Below, one piece after another: positions 35,482 to 42,570 of a stretch of DNA of 64,000 bases (its first letter is position 1; each line of letters opens with the position of its first letter). The stretch lies in the NCBI RefSeq assembly GCF_004054195.1, contig NZ_SBIW01000004.1:248001-312000 (forward strand), in the 5' to 3' direction. The notes beneath the pieces were generated by a model that worked only from the letters and a program-made list of their open reading frames with translations, was not told the DNA's origin and made no database searches. Origin of the DNA: Mucilaginibacter gilvus. Its GTDB lineage: Bacteria > Bacteroidota > Bacteroidia > Sphingobacteriales > Sphingobacteriaceae. A program made the translations under genes and the position numbers.

Positions 35482-37548
35482 ATGTCGCAACTTAATAAAT
35501 ATAAAAGATATACAATAACATCGGCCCTTCCCTACGCAAACGGGCCGCTGCATATAGGTCACCTGGCCGGCGCGTACCTGCCTGCCGATATTTTTGTGCG
35601 CTACCTGCGGCTGATGAAAAAGGACGTGGTATACATTTGCGGATCTGACGAGCATGGCGCAGCCATCACCATCAAAGCCAAAAAGGAGGGCACAACGCCC
35701 CAGGCCATTATTGATAAATACCACAACCAGATAAAAGACAGTTTTGCGGAGTTTGGGATCTCTTTTGATATCTATCACCGCACCTCATCTGCCATACATC
35801 ACGACCTTTCGCAGGAGTTTTTCCTGAATTTGTACGAGAAGGGTGAGTTCATCGAGAAATTCTCGGAGCAATATTACGATGAGGAGTTCGACCAGTTTTT
35901 GGCCGATCGATACATTACCGGTACCTGCCCCGTTTGCAGTTATGATAAGGCCTATGGCGACCAATGCGAGAATTGCGGCACATCGTTAAATCCTACTGAT
36001 CTTATCAACCCGGTATCAACCCTGAGCAATAAAAAACCCGTGCTTAAGCCAACCAAACACTGGTTTTTGCCGCTTGATAAATACCAGCCCTGGCTTGAGA
36101 AATGGATAGACGAGAAGGAAGGCGAGTGGAAAGTGAATGTATTTGGGCAATGCCGCTCGTGGTTAAAATCGGGCTTGCAGCCGCGCTCGATGACCCGCGA
36201 CCTGGATTGGGGTATTGATGTACCACTACAGGAAGCAAAAGGCAAGAAATTGTACGTGTGGATGGATGCGCCGATAGGTTACATCTCTGCTACTAAACAA
36301 TGGGCTATAGATAACGGCAAGGATTGGCAGCAATACTGGAAAAAACAAGCCAATACCGAAGACGACGCTTGCCTGATGCACTTCATCGGCAAGGACAATA
36401 TCGTGTTTCATTGCATCATATTCCCGGCGATACTGAAAGCGCACGGCGATTATATTTTACCACAGAATGTGCCCGCCAATGAGTTTTTAAACCTCGAAGG
36501 TGATAAACTGTCCACATCCCGCAACCACGCCGTTTGGCTGCACGAATACCTGGAAGAGTTTCCGGGCAAACAGGATGAATTGCGCTACGTACTTACTTCG
36601 ATATTACCCGAGACCAGCGACAGCGAATTTACCTGGAAAGATTACCAGGCACGCGTGAACAACGAATTGGTTGCCATTTTGGGCAATTATGTGAATCGCA
36701 TACTGGTGCTGATGCATAAATATTACGATGGCAAAGTAGAAACCGACGGCACTACACTAAAATTGACAGACGCCAAAATTGACGCAGAGCTGGGCGGCTA
36801 TTATGATGAACTGGGCAAAAACCTGGAGAATTACCGTTTCCGTGCCGCAATGCAGAACGTAATGGATATGGCCCGTATGGGTAACCGTTATCTTACCGAG
36901 CAGGAGCCTTGGAAAACTATAAAAACAGAGCATGAAGCGGCTAAAACAGCCTTGCACAATAACGTGGTATTGGTTGGGCACATTGCAACCTGCCTGCAGC
37001 CATTTTTACCGGGCACAGCTGCAAAAATATTTGGGATGCTGAACGTTGATTCGGTGAGTTTTGACCAGGAATTGGAGTTTGCCAACGGGCACCAGCTAAA
37101 CCCGGCGGCGTTGTTGTTTGCCAAGGTAGAGGATGAGGCGATGGACATCCAAATACAAAAGCTGGCCGATAAAAAGCAAGCCTCGGTTGCTAAAGTTGTT
37201 GCACCCGTGATACCCGCTAAAGCGAACATCAATTTTGATACTTTCGCGCAGATGGATATCCGTACCGGCACTATTTTAACCGCCGAAAAAGTAGCCAAAA
37301 CCAAGAAACTTTTAAAACTGACCATTGACACAGGCATTGATCAACGCACGGTAGTATCTGGCATTGCCGAGCACTACGAACCCGAAGCTATCATTGGGCA
37401 GCAGGTAAGCATACTGGTTAATCTCGAGCCTCGCGAGATAAAAGGTATCCTTTCGCAAGGGATGATACTGATGGCCGAAAACGCAGAAGGCAAACTAAGC
37501 TTTGTAGCGCCTATCGACAATATGCCGAACGGATCGGTAACGCGATAA
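35482..37548 (+). CDS. metG: methionine--tRNA ligase
   Basis: 688-residue class I aminoacyl-tRNA synthetase charging tRNA-Met. HIGH at 24-27, zinc knuckle CPVC...CENC (about 150-170), KLSTS at 342-346 (KMSKS loop), anticodon-binding helices, and a C-terminal Trbp111-like tRNA-binding domain (from about 585: MDIRTGTILTAEKVAKTKKLL). ATG at 35482 is chosen because the protein then begins just ahead of the Rossmann strand RYTITSALPYANG; an upstream in-frame extension to 35338 would run into the ldcA start region and shows no conservation-like features. Confidence 0.97.
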   Translation: MSQLNKYKRYTITSALPYANGPLHIGHLAGAYLPADIFVRYLRLMKKDVVYICGSDEHGAAITIKAKKEGTTPQAIIDKYHNQIKDSFAEFGISFDIYHRTSSAIHHDLSQEFFLNLYEKGEFIEKFSEQYYDEEFDQFLADRYITGTCPVCSYDKAYGDQCENCGTSLNPTDLINPVSTLSNKKPVLKPTKHWFLPLDKYQPWLEKWIDEKEGEWKVNVFGQCRSWLKSGLQPRSMTRDLDWGIDVPLQEAKGKKLYVWMDAPIGYISATKQWAIDNGKDWQQYWKKQANTEDDACLMHFIGKDNIVFHCIIFPAILKAHGDYILPQNVPANEFLNLEGDKLSTSRNHAVWLHEYLEEFPGKQDELRYVLTSILPETSDSEFTWKDYQARVNNELVAILGNYVNRILVLMHKYYDGKVETDGTTLKLTDAKIDAELGGYYDELGKNLENYRFRAAMQNVMDMARMGNRYLTEQEPWKTIKTEHEAAKTALHNNVVLVGHIATCLQPFLPGTAAKIFGMLNVDSVSFDQELEFANGHQLNPAALLFAKVEDEAMDIQIQKLADKKQASVAKVVAPVIPAKANINFDTFAQMDIRTGTILTAEKVAKTKKLLKLTIDTGIDQRTVVSGIAEHYEPEAIIGQQVSILVNLEPREIKGILSQGMILMAENAEGKLSFVAPIDNMPNGSVTR

Positions 37549-37551
37549 AGC

Positions 37552-37566
37552 AAATGTGCAGAATGT
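37552..37566 (-). repeat. single CTGCACATTTG-type motif after metG
   Basis: GCAAATGTGCAG on the plus strand, related to the tandem motif upstream of recQ and the cluster upstream of tRNA-Arg. It directly follows the metG stop. Confidence 0.4.
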
Positions 37567-37711
37567 ACTCCGCAATAAAGTCACGACCTGAAAACAATAT
37601 TGATTTATCTTGTGAAATCCGGTTTGATAGGTTAATTTCAGAGCTAAATGAAATGCGGAAGGCGTTATAAAATCCGGTTAAAATTTGTCGGTTAATTTTT
37701 TAAAACAAACA

Positions 37712-38542
37712 ATGAAATCGGTTATAAAAAGGGGGATAGCAGCTGCTGTAAACAATAAATTGCTTTGGATATTTATAAAACCCGTGGCTAAACTTGGTTT
37801 TTTTGCTTTTTACAGCCGCAGAGTAAAACAGGTCATAGTAAACGTTGAAGGCGGACCGTACGCATCAATTTTTGAAAAGAAAGAAGTGTTGAGCGGCCCA
37901 TTTAAGGGCATGAAATATCCTTCTTTGTCGTCCGTGGGCAGCTCACTTTATCCAAAGCTTTTGGGTAGTTATGAAAAAGAACTTCATCAGGTAATAGGTG
38001 AATTAATGGGGAATAACTACACCGAAATTTTGGATATTGGTTGTGCTGAGGGTTATTACGCCATTGGTTTGAGCTTAAAAAAACCGCGGGCAAAAGTATA
38101 TGCATACGATACCGACGAAACTGCCAGAGCCTTGTGTGAAAAAATGGCTCACCTAAACGGCGTGGATGACAAGGTGATTTTAAGGGAAACATGCACGGCG
38201 AAAGAGCTGGTCCATTTTAAATTTACAGGCCATGCGTTAATTGTTTGTGATTGTGAAGGCTATGAAGAACATCTTTTTACGCCGCAAAACGTTTCCAATT
38301 TAAAAGACTGCGATTTGCTGATTGAAACGCACGATTTTTTGAACCTGAGCACTTCGCTTAACTTAATTGAGCTGTTCAAACAAACACATCATATCAAAAT
38401 AATTAAAAGTATTGGTGATATTGAAAAAGCCCAAACCTACGTTTACCCGGAAACCCATAACCTGAGCTTAAACGAAAAATTCGAACTGCACTGCGAACGG
38501 AGGCCAACCATTATGGATTGGCTTGTTTGCACCCCTATTTAA
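37712..38542 (+). CDS. FkbM-like SAM-dependent methyltransferase
   Basis: 276 residues. Motif I is EILDIGCAEGYYAIGL (about 114-129), followed by AYDTDETA (acidic end of strand 2) and later LIVCDCEGYEEHLF, a variant of the DVEGYE motif of FkbM-type O-methyltransferases. The N-terminal 90 residues, with a hydrophobic stretch LLWIFIKPVAKLGFFAFY, may attach it to a membrane. Substrate unknown; FkbM-like proteins often methylate glycans or secondary metabolites. ATG at 37712 is preferred to a TTG at 37685. It stands alone, followed by a tRNA gene. Confidence 0.8.
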   Translation: MKSVIKRGIAAAVNNKLLWIFIKPVAKLGFFAFYSRRVKQVIVNVEGGPYASIFEKKEVLSGPFKGMKYPSLSSVGSSLYPKLLGSYEKELHQVIGELMGNNYTEILDIGCAEGYYAIGLSLKKPRAKVYAYDTDETARALCEKMAHLNGVDDKVILRETCTAKELVHFKFTGHALIVCDCEGYEEHLFTPQNVSNLKDCDLLIETHDFLNLSTSLNLIELFKQTHHIKIIKSIGDIEKAQTYVYPETHNLSLNEKFELHCERRPTIMDWLVCTPI

Positions 38543-38639
38543 AGTTTCGGTAGTTATAAACAAAGAGTTACATAGCTTCTTCAGCTTACTTTCAATCTTG
38601 CCCTAGCAGATGTGCAAATGATTTTGACAAACTCAACCA

Positions 38640-38702
38640 AAATTTGCACCTTTGCATTTCTTAAAATCTGCATATTTGCACATCCGCACATTTGTATATT
38701 TG
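38640..38702 (+). promoter_or_regulatory. TTGCAC-repeat region upstream of tRNA-Arg
   Basis: Contains AATTTGCACC, TTTGCATTTC, CTGCATATTTGCACATCCGC and ACATTTGTATATTTG. The element is related to the motif before recQ. TATATTTG at 38695-38702 fits the -7 consensus but ends only 4 bases before the mature tRNA, so an upstream TTTG box is more likely to be used. Confidence 0.4.
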
Positions 38703-38705
38703 ATA

Positions 38706-38777
38706 GGTCCTGTAGTTCAACGGATAGAATAGGAGTTTCCTAAACTCTAGATATGAGTTCGATTCTCGTCAGGACCA
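38706..38777 (+). tRNA. tRNA-Arg (anticodon CCT)
   Basis: 72-base cloverleaf. Acceptor GGTCCTG pairs with CAGGACC; D arm GTTC/GAAT with loop AACGGATA; anticodon arm GGAGT/ACTCT with loop TTCCTAA (anticodon CCT, reading AGG); T arm ATGAG/CTCGT with loop TTCGATT; discriminator A. CCA is not encoded. A terminator-like hairpin follows at 38821. Confidence 0.95.
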
Positions 38778-38820
38778 CATTTACACCCATCCATGGGAAC
38801 GGCATGGGAAAGATTATTTA

Positions 38821-38858
38821 AAACCCTTTAGATGGAAATCTGAAGGGTTTTTATTTTT
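38821..38858. terminator. terminator hairpin between tRNA-Arg and the poly-G lipoprotein gene
   Basis: AAACCCTTTAGAT (38821-38833), loop GGAA, ATCTGAAGGGTTT (38838-38850), then a T-rich run. A 13-base stem with A/T-rich flanks that can serve both the tRNA and the minus-strand lipoprotein gene. A close relative is at 39593-39624. Confidence 0.88.
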
Positions 38859-38865
38859 ATTGTTA

Positions 38866-39372
38866 TTAATGAGATTCGCCTGTATGAGACAAGTTTAGTT
38901 CAAGATCGACTTTGCTTATAAATTCCTTTTCAAATATATCAGTAAACTCTTTCAACATTTCTTTTGTTACTCCTCCGTTACAATCACTTCCTCCTTTGTG
39001 ATTTTTATCAAATGCGTAACAAATAAAAATTTCAGAGTTACTGGAAGTTTTCCAATCTTCTTCATCTCCATAGTATCTAAAAGTATATTCATTAACTTCT
39101 TGTCCGGAAGTTATTTTTATTGTGACATAATTTTCCACATCATTATAATAATTATCACCAGTACTTTGATCTCCCGAAGAAGCTGAATTAGTTGGTGGAT
39201 TACTTGATTTATCCAATGAGGTGTCTCTATAGATATTAGAGCTGCTTTTTATAACCTTCATTATTGCTTGTTGCAACTTTTCCTTTTTTATTGCATATTT
39301 ATATTCCTTTAAAGAACCATGTGTCCCAGCGCTAATAAAACAACCAGTCACAACAACAGAGAGGAATATCAC
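38866..39372 (-). CDS. AT-rich lipoprotein gene with poly-G tract at its start
   Basis: 168 codons open from a GTG at 39372 (GTG ATA TTC...). The peptide begins with a hydrophobic stretch and lipobox VVVTGC, then a Lys/Ser/Asn-rich mature domain of unknown family. The region is clearly more AT-rich than its neighbours. A better start is the ATG at 39403: it gives MCTKRFYWGG, a proper basic signal-peptide head, but joins the rest in frame only if the G run at 39372-39381 has 9 instead of 10 bases. As read here that frame stops after about 24 codons. So the gene is either phase-variable, inactive, or affected by a homopolymer error. Confidence 0.6.
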   Translation of the reverse strand: MIFLSVVVTGCFISAGTHGSLKEYKYAIKKEKLQQAIMKVIKSSSNIYRDTSLDKSSNPPTNSASSGDQSTGDNYYNDVENYVTIKITSGQEVNEYTFRYYGDEEDWKTSSNSEIFICYAFDKNHKGGSDCNGGVTKEMLKEFTDIFEKEFISKVDLELNLSHTGESH

Positions 39373-39381
39373 CCCCCCCCC
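39372..39381 (-). repeat. G10 homopolymer (C10 on the plus strand)
   Basis: Ten consecutive G on the coding strand between the best start codon (ATG at 39403) and the lipobox of the lipoprotein gene. Runs of this length are prone to slippage; 9 or 12 G would restore the frame. Confidence 0.9.
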
Positions 39382-39490
39382 AATAAAATCTCTTAGTACA
39401 CATGTTATTTCGAAAAACTAAAATTATTATAAATAATCGCTTAATGTTAATAGAAGAATATTTATTTCAAAACCCTAACAAATTATCCTC

Positions 39491-39540
39491 TAAACCCGCC
39501 GCACAATGCAAAGCAGCTATAAAAGAGTTCGAGTTTTGTA
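39491..39540. repeat. 50-bp imperfect direct repeat, copy 1
   Basis: Starts TAAACCCGCCGCACAATG and ends GTTCGAGTTTTGTA. Copy 2 at 41091-41137 matches with a few substitutions and small gaps, in the same orientation. Confidence 0.8.
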
Positions 39541-39592
39541 GTCTAAGGACCACTAAATGACCGCCGTATGCTCAGCATGGGAATAAAATTGA

Positions 39593-39630
39593 AAAAGCCT
39601 TTAGATGAAAATCTGAAGGCTTTTTTATTT
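39593..39630. terminator. bidirectional terminator downstream of the porin-like gene
   Basis: AAAAGCCTTTAGAT (39593-39606), loop GAAA, ATCTGAAGGCTTTT (39611-39624). It lies 44 bases after the stop of the minus-strand porin-like gene and shares its core with the hairpin at 38821-38850. Confidence 0.88.
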
Positions 39631-39674
39631 CAGTTATAAATTTGAAGCAACATCCGCTATCAAGTGTTCTTCAG

Positions 39675-40427
39675 TTAGGGGCGTTGCACCTTATAACCCA
39701 AACCTATGTTTACATTGATAAATATGTTACTTTGTTTATTGTTGGGCCCATTTTGCAACTTATAGTTGTCGTCTATCTTCCAGTTACTATTAGAGGCTTG
39801 CAAGTAATAACCAAACCTTACGCCGATAGGCAAACTGCGATGGATGGTATAGCTATCTATCTTTTTATCTTTAATGCCTATCAAATAATCAAAACCTGCA
39901 CCAAACTCCAGGCCAAAGCGCGGGTTCCATAAAGTTTTGCTTGCCGTTTGATTTAACAGTTCTGTCGAAAAATCAGATGTATTTTGCGTGCGTTTATCGT
40001 CGCGAATATTTAACATGGCCGCCGATAAATTCAACCCAACGAAGGGGAACGCCCGCATTTTTTCATGTGTAGCAACGTTATAGCCAAGCCGGCCATAAAT
40101 TTGGTATTGATTGTATTTGGCTCTGATGCCGTTGGTTGTATTAGCCGCCGAGTTCGACATAAAACTGGCTCCAATTCCATCCTCCATGATCCAGTTTTTG
40201 CGGCTATGATTCATAGACACGTTAAGCCAATAATTGTTATCGGGTAAAGCCGGAATGCCGTTGGCATTTAAGATCCCGCTTAGCTGCCCCAGTTTACTTT
40301 GCCGGTACATTCCCTGTATCTGCATCGTTCCTGAGACCTCTTTACCCATCATGCCCTGGGCGTTCGCTGCCGAAGTGATAGTTAGTATTGCCGCTGCCAA
40401 TACAAGCAGCTTATTTAGTTTTTTCAT
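39675..40427 (-). CDS. outer membrane beta-barrel protein (porin-like)
   Basis: 250 residues with signal peptide ending at SAANAQ (residue 24). Alternating amphipathic strands fill the rest (NNYWLNVSMNHSRKNWIMEDGIGASFMSN, YGRLGYNVATHEKMRAFPFVGLNLSAAM, PRFGLEFGAGFDYLIGI), as in small OmpA-like or porin-family barrels of Bacteroidota. The C terminus ends VNIGLGYKVQRP, a typical last strand with a short tail. Function unknown. It has its own terminator. Confidence 0.82.
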   Translation of the reverse strand: MKKLNKLLVLAAAILTITSAANAQGMMGKEVSGTMQIQGMYRQSKLGQLSGILNANGIPALPDNNYWLNVSMNHSRKNWIMEDGIGASFMSNSAANTTNGIRAKYNQYQIYGRLGYNVATHEKMRAFPFVGLNLSAAMLNIRDDKRTQNTSDFSTELLNQTASKTLWNPRFGLEFGAGFDYLIGIKDKKIDSYTIHRSLPIGVRFGYYLQASNSNWKIDDNYKLQNGPNNKQSNIFINVNIGLGYKVQRP

Positions 40428-40554
40428 GCCAAAGTTTTATTGTTAATATAATAAGTAAAAGCGCGCCCCTTTGTTTGAGCCAAAGCACATAACTCGAAGA
40501 TTTAGTTAACCACATCCTCATACACAACACAAATCGTCCCTGCCGATCATTGTA

Positions 40555-40953
40555 TTACTGGCCAAATTTGCTAATAGCTTCAGGAGTGACCGGTGTAAAG
40601 AAATTAATCAAATTGCCGTCCGGATCGCGAAATAATAACGAGCGATTGCCCCAGGGCATAGTTGTTGGCTTTTGCACGATGGTGCCTGCCAGATCTTTTA
40701 TCCTCTCGTAATCATCGTCAACATTCTTAACGCGGAATTCGATGATCACGCTTTTGTTACTGGCTGCTTCTGTAATATTCTGGCCAAATAAGCCCATCGT
40801 TCGCGTGCTGCCTAACGCTAATGTCCCTCCCGGGGTAACTATTTCCGCAAAGTCTTCAGTATACCAATTAGCAGGCAAGTCTGTGGCTTTTTCAAAAAAT
40901 TGAACCAGATTTTTGAGGTCATCGGTAATGATCCGTAGTGATGTTAAATTCAT
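40555..40953 (-). CDS. VOC family (glyoxalase/bleomycin resistance-like) protein
   Basis: 132-residue vicinal-oxygen-chelate fold: two beta-alpha-beta-beta-beta units. The first begins LTSLRIITDDLKNLVQFFEKATDLPANW; the second includes VIIEFRVKNVDDDYERIKDL and ends with the family stretch LLFRDPDGNLINFFTPV, whose late glutamate position is replaced by N in NLINFF. Members include dioxygenases, isomerases and antibiotic-binding proteins; the exact role is unknown. Confidence 0.88.
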   Translation of the reverse strand: MNLTSLRIITDDLKNLVQFFEKATDLPANWYTEDFAEIVTPGGTLALGSTRTMGLFGQNITEAASNKSVIIEFRVKNVDDDYERIKDLAGTIVQKPTTMPWGNRSLLFRDPDGNLINFFTPVTPEAISKFGQ

Positions 40954-41331
40954 TATCTTATTGTTTTGATCGCTAAAAAAATATTGTTGTTACAAATGTA
41001 AAATGGCCTGGTGACAGCAGTATGTCAACAGGCGCAATGTTACGATTTGATAAAATAGTTGGATAATCATAATGCCGGCAAATAATAAGCTAAACGCGGC
41101 ACAATATAATCAGCCATAAAAGAGGTCGAGTTTTGTATCGCAAAACCCGCTTTTCCATTTTAATCCCAGCGGACTTCACCATTAAACTTAACTAATTTAT
41201 TTTTCCTCAAACCGAAGGCAAATACCCCCTAAGCACCCCCAATAAATTTCCCTTGCCAATACAGTACATAACAGTTATCAGGTTTGGGTTAGTTAGCTTA
41301 GCATTGTTATTTACCAATTAACCTAATTTTC
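40954..41331. other. 378-bp gene-free interval upstream of rhaT
   Basis: No coding frame is supported. It contains a -7 box for the VOC gene on the minus strand (TACATTTG, 41000-40993), repeat copy 2 (41091-41137) and, near 41275-41285, the small palindrome ATAACAGTTAT, which could be an operator for the divergently placed rhamnose operon. Nothing else is recognisable. Confidence 0.5.
41091..41137. repeat. 50-bp imperfect direct repeat, copy 2
   Basis: Starts TAAACGCGGCACAATATAAT and ends GGTCGAGTTTTGTA. Same orientation as copy 1 at 39491-39540; the two bracket the porin-like and VOC genes. Confidence 0.8.
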
Positions 41332-42420
41332 ATGCAAGCAATATTTGGGATCATATTCCATTTTATCGGTGGTTTTGCCTCGGGCAGTTTTTATATACCC
41401 TATAAAAAAGTAAAAGGTTGGGCCTGGGAAAGCTTTTGGATAGTAGGCGGTATCTTCTCCTGGCTTATCGTTCCGCCTGTAGCAGCATGGTTAACTGTTC
41501 CGCATTTTGTAGAGATCATTCAGGCTACCAATGGCGGTATTTTGAGCTTAACCTATTTCTTCGGATTGTTATGGGGCATCGGCGGCTTAACGTACGGCTT
41601 GGGCGTCCGCTACTTGGGCGTATCGTTAGGCAGCACCATTATATTGGGCCTATGCTCGGTATTTGGGGCTCTGGTGCCCGCGGTTTTTTACCAGTTTTCG
41701 CCAACGGCTGGTAAAGATAGCATTGGTACACTGGCTACAACCCATTGGGGACAAATGGTTTTATTGGGCATCCTGGTATGCGTTATTGGTATAATTATTT
41801 GCGGCAGAGCCGGTACTTTAAAAGAGCGCGACCTGGCTAAAGAGGGTGCCGCAGCCAACGAAAATAAAGAGTACCGTTTTGGCCTGGGTATAACCGTTGC
41901 CATTATATCGGGTGTGCTCAGCGCTTGTTTTGCGTTCGGTATTGATGCGGGTGCAGATATGGCGAACGCGGCAAACGCGGCATGGAGAACGGCCAACCAC
42001 ATTACCGATAATGCTAATTTTCTTTACAAAAACAACGTTACCTACATAGTGATCCTTTGGGGTGGCTTAACAACCAACTTTATATGGTGCATGGTTTTAA
42101 ACGCCCGCAATAAAACATTTGGCAACTACACCGATAGTAAAACGCCGCTGTTAAAAAACTATATCTTTTCGGCCTTGGCAGGCACTACCTGGTTTCTGCA
42201 ATTCTTTTTTTATGGCATGGGCGAAAGCAAGCTGGGCAATGGCGCAAGCTCGTGGATCCTGCACATGGCCTTCATTATATTGGTAGCCAATGGTTGGGGC
42301 CTGGTGTTAAAGGAATGGAAAGGGGTGAGTAAAAAGGCTTTAACTACGGTAATTGCGGGGATTGTTACCATCATCATTTCTGTACTGATCGTGGGTTATG
42401 GTAATTCTATTAAGGGTTGA
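41332..42420 (+). CDS. rhaT: L-rhamnose/proton symporter RhaT
   Basis: 362-residue inner-membrane sugar symporter with about ten membrane helices. The N-terminal FHFIGGFASGSFYIPYKKVKGWAWESFW and the LTYGLGVRYLGVSLGSTIILGLCSVFGALVP block are characteristic of RhaT. It is the first gene of the rhamnose operon and brings L-rhamnose into the cytoplasm for the isomerase, kinase and aldolase that follow. The 150-base gap to the next gene contains a small hairpin (GCCCA/TGGGC, 42519-42535). Confidence 0.93.
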   Translation: MQAIFGIIFHFIGGFASGSFYIPYKKVKGWAWESFWIVGGIFSWLIVPPVAAWLTVPHFVEIIQATNGGILSLTYFFGLLWGIGGLTYGLGVRYLGVSLGSTIILGLCSVFGALVPAVFYQFSPTAGKDSIGTLATTHWGQMVLLGILVCVIGIIICGRAGTLKERDLAKEGAAANENKEYRFGLGITVAIISGVLSACFAFGIDAGADMANAANAAWRTANHITDNANFLYKNNVTYIVILWGGLTTNFIWCMVLNARNKTFGNYTDSKTPLLKNYIFSALAGTTWFLQFFFYGMGESKLGNGASSWILHMAFIILVANGWGLVLKEWKGVSKKALTTVIAGIVTIIISVLIVGYGNSIKG

Positions 42421-42570
42421 TCTTGAGCAGTGTATGATTTAAACATCACCTTGCGCAAGACAGTGCATGACAGTTTGAAAATATTGGTTAGCTAAATTCG
42501 AAGTGTTAACCCGATAATGCCCAAAAACTATGGGCGACTTTAGTAATAATAAATATAATAATTGAAAGAT

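Larger units (their letters stand above)
39404..39674. other. gene-free interval with tRNA-3'-end-like sequence, repeat and hairpin
   Basis: No coding frame is credible here. The interval holds a 50-base repeat copy (39491-39540), a stretch resembling the T arm and acceptor end of the nearby tRNA-Arg (GAGTTCGA at 39525-39532 and GGACCAC at 39547-39553), and a terminator hairpin (39593-39624). Confidence 0.6.

Noticed and set aside
39642..39932. Plus-strand frame opposite the porin-like gene
   Set aside because: Lies antisense to a gene with signal peptide and beta strands; no motif.
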